NCBI RefSeq assembly: GCF_000244755.1
Contig: NZ_AHOO02000005.1
Location: 806,001-870,000 of the forward strand
Direction of reading: 5' to 3'
Length of the DNA: 64,000 nt
Source: Leptospira licerasiae serovar Varillal str. VAR 010
Lineage (GTDB): Bacteria; Spirochaetota; Leptospiria; Leptospirales; Leptospiraceae
This document shows, in pieces, positions 45,790 to 54,110 of this stretch. The notes beneath the pieces are model-generated. The model ran no database searches. It saw only the letters and a program-made list of their open reading frames with translations, and was not told the origin of the DNA. The translations under genes and the position numbers were made by a program. Position 1 is the stretch's first letter; the number at the start of each line of letters is the position of its first letter.

Positions 45790-48171
45790 ATGATTTTACG
45801 ACGTCTTAAACGAGCTATTTATCCTCCGCTATCCGCCGATCCTGAAAAAGACGTTTCGATCAAACTTCTTTACGGTCTGATGTATGTCACCTTTGCAGTT
45901 GCCGTATTATATAGGATCATTCATCCGCTCATTTCGGAAAAACCTAAAAATGTCTATTACTCCTTCTATCTCATTCCGACTGCAGTGATCCTGTGCCACC
46001 TTCTTGCTAAATCGGGAAGGGTAAAATTAGGCGCAAATATCATGATCTTCTTACAATGGTTGGCCCTTTGTATAGTGTCTATGAGAGAAGGCGGAGTATA
46101 CGCCACATCGTTTTCTCAGTTCATGATCATAATAGTTCTCTCTTCTTTGATCTTGGGACAAAGTGGGGCATTATTCTACGCACTTCTTTCTTTTTTCACA
46201 GGGCTCTTGAGTATTTACTTAAAATCCAAGGGAATGATACCGGCTCCGAATTATCCTTCGGGCGAATGGTCCGTATTCATCGGAAATTCAGTGGGATTCT
46301 TTATGTCCTGGGTCCTAATGAAATTCGGTTTATCAGGATTATCTAAAATAAGGGAGGAATTATCCAGGGCACAGATCGATGCTAAGTTAGGAGGGATCAC
46401 TCTTAATTTGGAGACTAAGGAAGTAACCTTGTCTAAAGAATACCGCATCATGTTGGGAGATAAAACTGCCAAAGAATCTATGACGATGCTTATGGACCAA
46501 TTTTTGGAAAAATATATAGAAGGAGAAGATAAACAAAGAATACCGGCTATCCTAATGGAAGGAGCAAAAAATTTCAGCGACCCTTCTTATTCCACCGAAT
46601 TTATTTTTAGAGCCAAGGGAGATGATGGAAAAACCAGATATATTTTAGCCAAAGGAAAATATAAAGATTCCATAATGGGTTATGGAACCGGTCAAGATAT
46701 TACCGAAAAACATATAGCAGGCGAGGAAATTAAAGCTAGTCAGGAATTATTCTCCAAAGTATTCAAATTAAGTCCATACGCCACTTCAATCTCCAATTTC
46801 GACGATGGAAAATATGTGGATATCAACGACGGTTTTACCGAATTGTTAGGCTTCACAAGAGAAGATGCGATCGGCCGTACTAGCATCGAGTTGGGTATAT
46901 GGTTGAGTTCTTCCGAAAGAGATTATTTTAAGGAAAAGATCAAGAGGGACGGATTTTTATATAATGAAGAAGTTACGTTCAGAGCCAAGGATGGACGTCT
47001 GATCCAAGTAGAATTCTCTACTAGATTCACTGTGATCGACGGAGAAACCCGTATGATCAATATGGTAAAAGACGTTTCTTCTAAAAAAGAAGCGGAAGAA
47101 TTGAGGATCTTGAATAACGAGATCTCCGCTCAGAATGAATTGATCGCAAAACAAAAAGCGGAATTGGAATCCACACTGGAGTATCTTCAAAAGACCCAAA
47201 ACCAACTCATACTTTCCGAAAAGATGGCCTCCTTAGGACAACTAGTTGCAGGGATAGCGCACGAGATCAATAATCCGATCGGTGTGATCCGAGCCGCGAA
47301 TGAATCCGTCAAAAACCATTTTGATCGAGTCTTAGATAGAATGCAGGAAGCAGCTTCCGTTTTGGAAAATCTTGGCAATGAAGCAAAGATCGAATTCCAA
47401 ACCTTATTAAATAAGGGAAGAGCCTACCAAGAAATTATCCCTCCAAAGGAAGTAAGAGCTAAAACGAAAATTTTAGAATCTAGATTGAAAGAGCTTGGAA
47501 TTTCAGAAGCTAGAAATCTCGCAGAAGGATTAATAGAAGCTGGATTAGAAGCGGCTTTGGAAGATTTTCCAAAACTATTTATCGGTGAAAAAACCCAACA
47601 AGTTATCCAATACGCTTTGGACGAGATCCAAGCGAGCAGAAGTTCCAAATTAGTGGATATGTCTGTAGATAGGACTTCTAAGATCGTATACGCGCTTAAA
47701 AACTTTTCCCACTTCAGTAATGGTGGGCCGAAAGCTCCGGTGGATATCAGGGAAAGTATCGATACTGTACTCACCATTTATCAAAACCAATTGAAGTCAG
47801 GAATCGAGATCATAAAAGAATATGACGCGGAAATTCCAGTCGTCCAAGGATATTCGGACGATCTGTTGCATGTATGGACCAACTTGATCTACAATGCGGC
47901 ACAGGCGATGGCCTTCAAAGGAATTCTAAAAATTAATGTAGGCAACAGAGAAAGAGATAAGATCTGCATTGAAATTTCGGATAGCGGGCCTGGGATTCCA
48001 GAGACGATCCAAGAAAGAATTTTCGAACCGTTCTTTACCACAAAGGCTCCTGGAGAAGGCTCAGGATTGGGATTGGACATAGTGAAACGTATCGTGGAAA
48101 ACCACGGTGGATCTATCGGGTTCGAAACTTCTCCTAAAGGAACTGCATTCTTAGTGGTCCTGCCTCAGTGA
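45790..48171 (+). CDS. Membrane histidine kinase with PAS domains and a DHp insert
   Basis: 793-residue sensor kinase. Six hydrophobic segments (about 28-200), a PAS-like segment (about 205-310), a clear PAS/PAC (about 318-440), then the kinase core. The H-box is GIAHEINNP with His491. N-box NLIYNAAQAM is near 698-707, then ISDSGPGIPE and GEGSGLGLDIVKRI. The His-to-N-box distance of about 210 residues is roughly 90 more than usual because of an insert (about 515-615, rich in Glu, Lys and Leu). No receiver or response regulator is adjacent. The stop overlaps msrA by 7 bases. Confidence 0.9.
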   Translation: MILRRLKRAIYPPLSADPEKDVSIKLLYGLMYVTFAVAVLYRIIHPLISEKPKNVYYSFYLIPTAVILCHLLAKSGRVKLGANIMIFLQWLALCIVSMREGGVYATSFSQFMIIIVLSSLILGQSGALFYALLSFFTGLLSIYLKSKGMIPAPNYPSGEWSVFIGNSVGFFMSWVLMKFGLSGLSKIREELSRAQIDAKLGGITLNLETKEVTLSKEYRIMLGDKTAKESMTMLMDQFLEKYIEGEDKQRIPAILMEGAKNFSDPSYSTEFIFRAKGDDGKTRYILAKGKYKDSIMGYGTGQDITEKHIAGEEIKASQELFSKVFKLSPYATSISNFDDGKYVDINDGFTELLGFTREDAIGRTSIELGIWLSSSERDYFKEKIKRDGFLYNEEVTFRAKDGRLIQVEFSTRFTVIDGETRMINMVKDVSSKKEAEELRILNNEISAQNELIAKQKAELESTLEYLQKTQNQLILSEKMASLGQLVAGIAHEINNPIGVIRAANESVKNHFDRVLDRMQEAASVLENLGNEAKIEFQTLLNKGRAYQEIIPPKEVRAKTKILESRLKELGISEARNLAEGLIEAGLEAALEDFPKLFIGEKTQQVIQYALDEIQASRSSKLVDMSVDRTSKIVYALKNFSHFSNGGPKAPVDIRESIDTVLTIYQNQLKSGIEIIKEYDAEIPVVQGYSDDLLHVWTNLIYNAAQAMAFKGILKINVGNRERDKICIEISDSGPGIPETIQERIFEPFFTTKAPGEGSGLGLDIVKRIVENHGGSIGFETSPKGTAFLVVLPQ

Positions 48172-48695
48172 GTTTTCTTTTTCAGGAATTTTTCTATCTT
48201 AGGACGGATCACATAATGACAGTAAGGCTGTGCAGGATTTAATCTAAAATAATTTTGGTGATAGTTTTCTGCGGGAAAAAATTTCTCTAAGGCTACGATC
48301 TCTGTCACGATCGGAGCAGCAAATTTAGGACCTGCTTCCGATCTGGAAGCTTCTGCAATTTCCTTTTGAGTTAGGTTTTCGTATAAGATAATACTTCTAT
48401 ACTGAGGCCCTTCGTCGTTTCCTTGTTTGTTCCTTGTAGTAGGATCGTGTGCTTCCCAAAAAATTTCTAAAATGTTTTTGTAAGATATCTTACTAGGATC
48501 GAATCCTAATCTGATCACTTCTGCATGACCTGTTAGCCCAGTGCAGATCGATTTATAATTTGGCGCAGGATCATGGCCCCCCGCATAGCCGGATACAATG
48601 GACTCTACTCCATCCACCAATTGATAGATCGCTTCGACGCACCAAAAACAGCCTCCACCTAAAACTGCATATTCCAGATCTTTTTGTTCCGACAT
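48165..48695 (-). CDS. msrA: Peptide methionine sulfoxide reductase MsrA
   Basis: Reduces the S-form of methionine sulfoxide in proteins. 176 residues; the catalytic motif GGCFWC (Cys16, with Cys19) lies near the N-terminus, followed by VSGYAGG and the typical EVIRLGFDPSKISYKNILEIFWEAHDPTT (in pieces) and the C-terminal PYCHYVI with a possible recycling Cys. No signal peptide, so cytoplasmic. No fused MsrB. Convergent with the histidine kinase; divergent from the DUF1564 gene. Confidence 0.95.
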   Translation of the reverse strand: MSEQKDLEYAVLGGGCFWCVEAIYQLVDGVESIVSGYAGGHDPAPNYKSICTGLTGHAEVIRLGFDPSKISYKNILEIFWEAHDPTTRNKQGNDEGPQYRSIILYENLTQKEIAEASRSEAGPKFAAPIVTEIVALEKFFPAENYHQNYFRLNPAQPYCHYVIRPKIEKFLKKKTH

Positions 48696-48814
48696 TCTTA
48701 TCCTCCTCTCTTATTAGATTTGATTCCGGTCGGAAAGTCCGATCACGGAAACATTTTTCCGAATTTCTATCGAAAAAACGTAAGCGCCAAGCTGGACCCA
48801 AGACAGGGGCGAGT

Positions 48815-49252
48815 ATGAAGTTCAAATTAATATTAAACCCCAAACCCATCAAAAGTAAATCTTGGAAGGCAAAGTCTCCCCGAGAATCTATGCCGGTCTG
48901 CACTCTGATCCTACCGGAAAAATTGTATAAAAATTATCTGAAGAATTGGAACGGATCCAGGCCAGGAGCAACCTGCTTAAAGGATTTATTGGAACTTTAC
49001 GGACCAGATCTGCAGTTCCAAGAAAAACTAAATCCGGATTCCGCGCTGATGATGTATCAAAAAAAGGAAGAAGGCAGGCAGAAGGATTGGAGTCGCTTAA
49101 ATTTTAGGCCTGATCTGGAAGATTGGAATCATTTAGGGAACTATGCGAGAAAACACGGAGTTTCCAAGTGCTACTTGTTTACTTTTTTGTTAAATAGATA
49201 TTTTTCCGATGCTCCTTCTCCGGAGGTTTCTAAAAAGAAGAAGGTAGCCTGA
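48815..49252 (+). CDS. DUF1564-family protein
   Basis: 145-residue protein of a Leptospira-specific paralogue family. Recognisable parts: an N-terminal basic segment, VCTLILPEKLY, and the C-terminal 'DWNHLGNYARKHGVSKCYLFTFLL' (in pieces) which is the conserved DUF1564 helix-turn. Function not established; the compact basic fold invites a nucleic-acid-binding guess. ATG 48815 has AGGGGCG upstream; a longer in-frame start at 48560 would run antisense through msrA and is rejected. Ends with KKKKVA. Confidence 0.8.
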   Translation: MKFKLILNPKPIKSKSWKAKSPRESMPVCTLILPEKLYKNYLKNWNGSRPGATCLKDLLELYGPDLQFQEKLNPDSALMMYQKKEEGRQKDWSRLNFRPDLEDWNHLGNYARKHGVSKCYLFTFLLNRYFSDAPSPEVSKKKKVA

Positions 49253-49260
49253 CCGGAAAT

Positions 49261-49686
49261 TTATTCTCTACTGCGGGTCGGATGGACTGTCTGTCCTGAA
49301 CTTAATTTTGCGATCTCGTCTTCTACCGAAACCAATCTTTGGATTGTCGTATTAAGAAGGATCGAAAAAAATTTAGGATTTGTCTGTCCGATCCTATAGA
49401 ACATTTCCTGATCCAAGATTCCTATTTTTGCTTTTTCAGTGATCACTCTTGCTGTCGCCGCTCTCGGCACATTATTGATCAACGCGATCTCTCCAAAAAA
49501 GGATCCAGGTTCCAAATTTCGGATCACCCTTTCTTCTCCATCATACGACTTTCTGATCTCCAGAGTGCCCGTAAATACAAAGTACATCATTCCGTTGGAA
49601 GGATCTTTTTCTTTAAAAACTTCTTCTCCGGCTAGATAGGTCTTAACGGATACGTTATTGATGAATTCTAGAATATTAATTCCCAT
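49261..49686 (-). CDS. Single-domain cyclic-nucleotide-binding protein
   Basis: 141-residue protein that is essentially one cNMP-binding (CRP-like) beta-barrel: VFKEKDPSNGMMYFVFTGTLEIRK, PGSFFGEIALINNVPRAATARV (phosphate-binding cassette, GE...L...R-A-A; in pieces) and a C-terminal helix QTNPKFFSILLNTTIQRL. No HTH and no effector domain, so it is a stand-alone sensor or adaptor. It follows, at 1 bp, a close homologue. Whether it binds cAMP or cGMP is not decidable. Confidence 0.9.
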   Translation of the reverse strand: MGINILEFINNVSVKTYLAGEEVFKEKDPSNGMMYFVFTGTLEIRKSYDGEERVIRNLEPGSFFGEIALINNVPRAATARVITEKAKIGILDQEMFYRIGQTNPKFFSILLNTTIQRLVSVEDEIAKLSSGQTVHPTRSRE

Positions 49687-49687
49687 C

Positions 49688-50224
49688 TTATGATTCCTTG
49701 TTTAGTGCCGCTTCCGCGGGAGTTTCTTCTTGGGTTGTTTCCGAGTTTGAAGCTTCAGGAGTTTCCGAAACGTTCTTTTCGTTCTGAGAGACGGAAGTTT
49801 CCATTGTTTTGGATTCTTCTTTTTTATGGATCTCCGTATAAAGAGCTTCCAGTTTCATCTCCGCTCGATTCAGTTTTTCGAAAGTGTTTTTGAGAAGTAA
49901 GAGTAGGAATTGCGGACTTGTTTTTTCCAGTTTTTCGAAAACTCCCTTGTTCAGAACGCCAACCTTTGCGGAAGGAGAAAGAACTTGGACCGACATTGCT
50001 CTAGCTCTTCCAGAAATCAAAGCAAGCTCCCCGAAAAATTCTCCGGGAAAAACTTCCTTTATGGATTTGTCGCCTATTTCCGGCCGGTTCTTGCTAACCT
50101 TTAAATGCCCTTGGAAAAGGAAATACATGTTTCCGTCGGAATCTTCGCCTTCTTTGAATATGAAGGAATCTTTGGGATAAACTTTTGTAAAAACGCTATG
50201 AACGAAGTCCAGAATGGTCGGCAT
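49688..50224 (-). CDS. cNMP-binding protein with acidic tail
   Basis: 178-residue cNMP-binding protein. The barrel: DSFIFKEGEDSDGNMYFLFQG, PGEFFGELALISGRARAMSVQV (phosphate-binding cassette) and a helix of Leu/Lys. A 55-residue C-terminal tail is Glu/Ser/Thr-rich and disordered-looking. No HTH. It is upstream of, and paralogous to, the 141-residue protein, with 1 bp between genes. Likely a duplicated pair of regulatory adaptors; partners unknown. Confidence 0.88.
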   Translation of the reverse strand: MPTILDFVHSVFTKVYPKDSFIFKEGEDSDGNMYFLFQGHLKVSKNRPEIGDKSIKEVFPGEFFGELALISGRARAMSVQVLSPSAKVGVLNKGVFEKLEKTSPQFLLLLLKNTFEKLNRAEMKLEALYTEIHKKEESKTMETSVSQNEKNVSETPEASNSETTQEETPAEAALNKES

Positions 50225-50324
50225 TTTATGTAAGACGGGAAAAAACCTGCAGATCCAAACCGGATCCGAAATTTTTCAAAATTCGTTTTAAATGAGCCGT
50301 TCTAAAACGCTGTTCGACCGGATT

Positions 50325-50849
50325 TTAATCGAATCCGTCCAAACTAGCAAGTGTCAGAAAAGAGAGCATAAAACTTATATAAACTATAATTTGAAATACT
50401 GCCGCGAAGATGAGATAAACTGCTCTGAACTTTAATCCGATCGTTTTAGTTAGAAAATTTTCCCAGGTGGCTACGATTACTATCGGAAATGCCATGAGAA
50501 GTTCAGGTGTTTCGACCTCCGTCTTAAACAAACTCCCTAACTTTGAGCCGATTAGAAATAATATAAGACTTACGACACTGAATAATAAAGCTTTAAGACT
50601 TCCTAAACCTTCCTGGGATCGCGAAAACTTTTCCAAAAAAAGATTCCGGAAAGATGCCAGGCCTGCATTATATAAAATTAATACGGTAAATACCAACCAA
50701 ATTAATCCTGCAATTTCAGTATTCGTAGCAGATTCTTGGCTTCGCTCCATAGGAGAAGAGTAAGTCATTACAAAAATGAATATCGATATTGCGGATAGTA
50801 CGGATAGAATAAAAAGAATTAGAACAGGATTTAAAATTTTGGACTTCAA
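50325..50849 (-). CDS. Multi-pass membrane protein, unknown
   Basis: 174-residue protein with about five hydrophobic segments (about 10-28, 48-68, 85-108, 118-135, 145-168) and a Lys/Ser-rich loop at about 70-84. The pattern resembles small Yip1-type membrane proteins, but I see no decisive motif. Monocistronic, with a probable promoter between 50850 and 50920. Function unknown. Confidence 0.65.
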   Translation of the reverse strand: MKSKILNPVLILFILSVLSAISIFIFVMTYSSPMERSQESATNTEIAGLIWLVFTVLILYNAGLASFRNLFLEKFSRSQEGLGSLKALLFSVVSLILFLIGSKLGSLFKTEVETPELLMAFPIVIVATWENFLTKTIGLKFRAVYLIFAAVFQIIVYISFMLSFLTLASLDGFD

Positions 50850-50920
50850 TTGCGCCTTCCGATTTCGGAAAGGATCTAACGCTCTATATTTCAGGCAAGG
50901 AAAAGATATTGTTAGAAAGA

Positions 50921-50950
50921 AAGATCACCTATTTTCAGTAAGGTGATCTT
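50921..50950 (-). terminator. Hairpin terminator after the 143-residue membrane protein gene
   Basis: A perfect 10-bp inverted repeat, AAGATCACCT (50921-50930) and AGGTGATCTT (50941-50950), lies 7 bases after the minus-strand stop. On the minus strand it is followed by a T-rich TTCTTTC. Plausible Rho-independent terminator. Confidence 0.6.
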
Positions 50951-50956
50951 ATTCGT

Positions 50957-51388
50957 TTATGACTTTTTACTAAGCTGAACTTGAGCGCCAATAATAGCTA
51001 GTGCGGCGAACAAACAAGTTAACGCAGGCAAAGGAAAGAAGTATGAGAAATCAATCCCTGTAAATGCCAATAAGCAGAACAGTATCGGATAAAGGACTTT
51101 TATAACTTCTTTAGGATTGGATGCGGTCAAACCGCTTAAGATCCAGAGTAAAGCTGCAAATGTGAGTAACGCAATCGATAGATTGACACCCATGCCGAAA
51201 TAAAAATCGTCATAGGTATGGGCGGAATCTTCTCCGAACATCGGGACTTTTACTTCCGACATGGTCTGTAATAATTCCTTTGCCCTGTCTTGGGTGACAT
51301 TTTTTCTAGAGGCCATTCCGAAAGAATGACCTAAAACATGAAATAGAAGTAAAAAGACCGCGATTCTTAATAGGATTTTGGCCGACAT
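50957..51388 (-). CDS. Small membrane protein, unknown
   Basis: 143-residue protein with four hydrophobic segments. An N-terminal span with HVLGHSFG is followed by a charged loop, then three C-terminal spans (about 70-90, 98-118, 122-140). The family looks widespread in Leptospira and Bacteroidetes but I cannot name it confidently. Possibly involved in small-molecule or lipid transport; no evidence. A hairpin terminator follows. Confidence 0.65.
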   Translation of the reverse strand: MSAKILLRIAVFLLLFHVLGHSFGMASRKNVTQDRAKELLQTMSEVKVPMFGEDSAHTYDDFYFGMGVNLSIALLTFAALLWILSGLTASNPKEVIKVLYPILFCLLAFTGIDFSYFFPLPALTCLFAALAIIGAQVQLSKKS

Positions 51389-51449
51389 ATTCTCTCCGAG
51401 AGTTGGAATCTTTTTAGATCTTACCTGAATATAAACTTTGGCTCGATTT

Positions 51450-52157
51450 TCAATTCCCTTTTCTTAGTATCAGAAAGGAGAGTCCTTTTCTATCCAGTAA
51501 AACCGAGTGAAATGATTTATACGTATTATAATCCAAAATCGCCAGGTTCTTGGTTTGATCTGCAGCTGCGTTCAAAGAAAAAGGGATCCATGGTTTAAAT
51601 TGGCCGGTTTGTGCCAGTCCGAACTCTGACTGATTGACTCCTGAAAGAACAGGGATCGATTTTTCTATAAAAGTAGAAAGACCGGTCGAGAATGGAAAAA
51701 GAGGAGCGGAATCCAAACCAGGGGAATAAATAATCGGTTCGATCGGAGCGACTAATCCGTTATCCGCGAGAACTGCGATATCTAGATCGGATAAATGTCT
51801 GAGCACATCTCCCACTTTTCCTCCTAATAGATCGTCGGAGAATAAAGAACGTGCAGCGCCTAATAATAGTAAATCGATCTCTTTACTCTTTGCGATCTCT
51901 ACGATCCCCGGGACGATCCAGTCGGAAGGAAATCCCACTGTCTCAAAGCTAAATTCGGAACCGGCAGCTTCTTCTCTAACTGCTTGGAAAATTTCATCTT
52001 CTTCTAATATTGGGAATCCTTCCGATTTGGATTCCACTGAAACGACGTGTAACGCGACTATGGAAAGATTCTCTTTGGATTTGGAGAATAGGGCCCTTGT
52101 TAGCCCGAAAAGTTTTGCTCCCATCTTGGGGTTGGCAAATGAAATTAGAACTTTCAT
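51450..52157 (-). CDS. Universal stress protein (UspA-like), c-di-AMP riboswitch-controlled
   Basis: 235-residue Usp. The first ~145 residues form the UspA Rossmann-like domain: KVLISFANPKMGAKLF start, LLLLGAARSLFSDDLLGGKVGDVLRHL (nucleotide loop, normally G-x2-G-x9-G(S/T), here partly changed) and IAVLAD. The rest (about 150-235) is a degenerate second half. AGGAGG 5 bases before the ATG. A c-di-AMP-type riboswitch with a terminator-like platform lies in its 5' leader, so expression probably responds to c-di-AMP. The TMEM175 K+-channel gene lies just upstream of that leader. Confidence 0.85.
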   Translation of the reverse strand: MKVLISFANPKMGAKLFGLTRALFSKSKENLSIVALHVVSVESKSEGFPILEEDEIFQAVREEAAGSEFSFETVGFPSDWIVPGIVEIAKSKEIDLLLLGAARSLFSDDLLGGKVGDVLRHLSDLDIAVLADNGLVAPIEPIIYSPGLDSAPLFPFSTGLSTFIEKSIPVLSGVNQSEFGLAQTGQFKPWIPFSLNAAADQTKNLAILDYNTYKSFHSVLLDRKGLSFLILRKGN

Positions 52158-52203
52158 TTTCGCCTCCTAGGTTATAATTTCCCCGGAACTATTTCACTAG
52201 ATG

Positions 52204-52232
52204 AAAAATCCCGAGGTCAGAATGAGCCGGGA
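52204..52232 (-). terminator. Candidate terminator of the riboswitch platform
   Basis: On the minus strand TCCCG pairs with CGGGA around a ~14-base loop and is followed by TTTTT (complement of AAAAA at 52204-52208). It lies between the riboswitch aptamer and the usp ATG, as expected for transcriptional control. Confidence 0.55.
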
Positions 52233-52257
52233 AGATTGGAAGGAACTCCTGTCTTCT

Positions 52258-52380
52258 CTCCATGCTTACGAAGTTAGCTGACGGGCTAGGAAAGAGAGAT
52301 TTCCCCCGTGAGAACGGTTAGCCCCAAAATTTGGGTCCTCCGCTCCGACTTCTGTCGGATTAAGCAGACTCTACATGAAG
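52258..52380 (-). promoter_or_regulatory. c-di-AMP riboswitch (ydaO/yuaA class)
   Basis: Read on the minus strand the leader contains the conserved ydaO core: GCTTAAT then a hairpin (TCCGAC / GTCGGA), GCGGAGGACCCAA, TTGGGGCTAAC, and the 3' signature CCGTCAGCTAAC followed by TTCGTAAGC. An outer helix forms between CTTCATG and CATGGAG (7 bp with one G-U). The order and spacing match the c-di-AMP aptamer known from Bacillus ydaO. These riboswitches turn genes off when c-di-AMP is bound, often for K+ and cell-wall genes. It lies 5' of the usp gene. Confidence 0.92.
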
Positions 52381-52469
52381 TGTAGCTAGAAAAAGGAATT
52401 TGTCAAGTAGTAGATAAACTGTTTAATAACGGCTTCAAGAAAGGGAAAACAAATGGTTTCAGGTCTATT

Positions 52470-53171
52470 TTAGGCTAGTTTTCTTTTCCGGAATAACCAA
52501 GTGGTCGGGACCAAATACATCAGGATCAATATTACAAATCCTGCTATGCTTAACCATACGTTTATAAAGGCAAGAATCGTTACGAAAGAGTAAATATAGG
52601 GACCTTTTATAAAATGTTTGGAGATCATTTCAATTTCTGCAAGATCTGCTTCAGGGTTTCTTAGATATTCTTTTTTAACTCCGTATCTCCAGACTAGATT
52701 GAAAGGAATCCCTCCCAAAGCCACCCAGCCTCCATAGATCAAAGCTGCAATTTTGGAATTCTCATTGTCTAAAAGAATATATTCCCCCAACATTTCGGAA
52801 CAAAAAGGAATAATGATTATATTCAACAAAAGTAAATTGTTTAGGATTGTTAAGTTATGATCCACATACTTTACATATCTGAAAATCGTATGGTGATTGG
52901 TCCAAACAACCGTGATGATCATAAAGCTGATCAAAAAACTCAGATAAGCGGGCCAAGCTTCTCCTAAGGCAACCAGTAGATTTTTGGATCCGATCTGCTC
53001 AGGAGTAGGGATCTTTATTTCAAGCGCCATTAGAGTTAACGCGATGGAAAAGATTGCATCACTATATGCAACAGTCCGTCCAGATTCTGTCAAAACGGGA
53101 GTAGGTTGCGAAGTTGTAATAGTCTCGATTTGCTTTTTCGGTCTAGTCTTTTTGGCGGCCATCTTTTTCAT
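52470..53171 (-). CDS. TMEM175-family potassium channel (DUF1211)
   Basis: 233-residue membrane protein of the TMEM175 family; characterised bacterial members are K+-permeable channels. The first-helix signature is RTVAYSDAIFSIALTLMALEI (family R-x3-FSD...), and TVVWTNHHTIFRYV follows the family pattern in the third helix. About six hydrophobic segments in all. The N-terminus is Lys-rich and cytoplasmic; the C-terminus ends RKRKLA. Start ATG 53171 (a second Met follows). It precedes the c-di-AMP riboswitch of the usp gene on the same strand. Confidence 0.88.
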   Translation of the reverse strand: MKKMAAKKTRPKKQIETITTSQPTPVLTESGRTVAYSDAIFSIALTLMALEIKIPTPEQIGSKNLLVALGEAWPAYLSFLISFMIITVVWTNHHTIFRYVKYVDHNLTILNNLLLLNIIIIPFCSEMLGEYILLDNENSKIAALIYGGWVALGGIPFNLVWRYGVKKEYLRNPEADLAEIEMISKHFIKGPYIYSFVTILAFINVWLSIAGFVILILMYLVPTTWLFRKRKLA

Positions 53172-53200
53172 AAAAGTCGGGTTTCCCCGACTTTACTAGA

Positions 53201-53515
<315 letters not shown>

Positions 53516-53580
53516 TTTATAGAATCAAGCTCCGAAGCTAAAAATTTAGTACGAAGGTTAGAGTGATACCAAATAATTTC

Positions 53581-53850
53581 TTATTTGGAAGTCAGCCAAC
53601 GCATTCCTTCTTTTCTGGATGGAGTATTGATCAAGTCGATGTTACCGGCTTTCATCTACTTAGTATCTATCGAAAGTTTCGAAAGTACTGACTGAGGGAT
53701 CACTATTGCGATCTTTTTTAAAGGAGAAGCCATTGCTTTCCGGAACCAGGTTTCGTTTACCCAAGTTTGGGCTTCCGCAGAATCTCCTGCTCTTGCAGCT
53801 GCGATGGACGCGGGAACTTCTTACGTTGCTGCAGATTGGGATTGAATATT
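53581..53850 (-). pseudogene. Decayed gene remnant, possibly a STAS/SpoIIAA-like protein
   Basis: On the minus strand a C-terminal reading frame is recognisable (segments VNETWFRKAM, LKKIAIVIPQSVLSKL, KEGMRWLTSK then TAA at 53581-53583). It is broken by an in-frame TAG at 53656-53658 and a TAA at 53821-53823. Just upstream of that TAA, another frame continues as FNPNLQQRK, suggesting a one-base frameshift near 53815-53825. The 'KKIAIV.P' and 'WL' pattern recalls SpoIIAA-like proteins that Leptospira have in numbers. No intact copy is seen here. The rest of 53516-54072 shows nothing else. Confidence 0.5.
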
Positions 53851-54072
53851 AGATCAGAAGTCCAAAACAACACTTCTCATTTCTCCCTAATCTTGCGGAC
53901 CTTCTTCTTTCATTTTGAGAGAAATCGGCCGGAAGTTTTTCTACTTGGCGGACGTTAAATTGTTCCTTAAGGGATATTTTTTGAATATTTTTTCTGTCAG
54001 TTGGGCAAGGAGACTGCTTAAAATCCAAAATTCTTGACTTTTTTAGAATCTTAAGGAAACTTGAGAGATAGT

Positions 54073-54099
54073 TTGGCACTCTAACATGCAGAGTGCCAA
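54073..54099 (+). promoter_or_regulatory. CIRCE element (HrcA operator)
   Basis: TTGGCACTC (54073-54081) - 9 bases - GAGTGCCAA (54091-54099), a perfect 9-bp inverted repeat matching CIRCE (TTAGCACTC-N9-GAGTGCTAA) with a symmetric A-to-G change at the third position. It sits 11 bases before the hrcA ATG, so HrcA should repress its own operon. Confidence 0.93.
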
Positions 54100-54110
54100 T
54101 AAGAATAGAT

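Noticed and set aside
54034..54062. Promoter starting at TTGACT before hrcA
   Set aside because: A good -35 is present, but no acceptable -10 sits at 16-18 bp; the true promoter of the heat-shock operon is not identifiable by eye.
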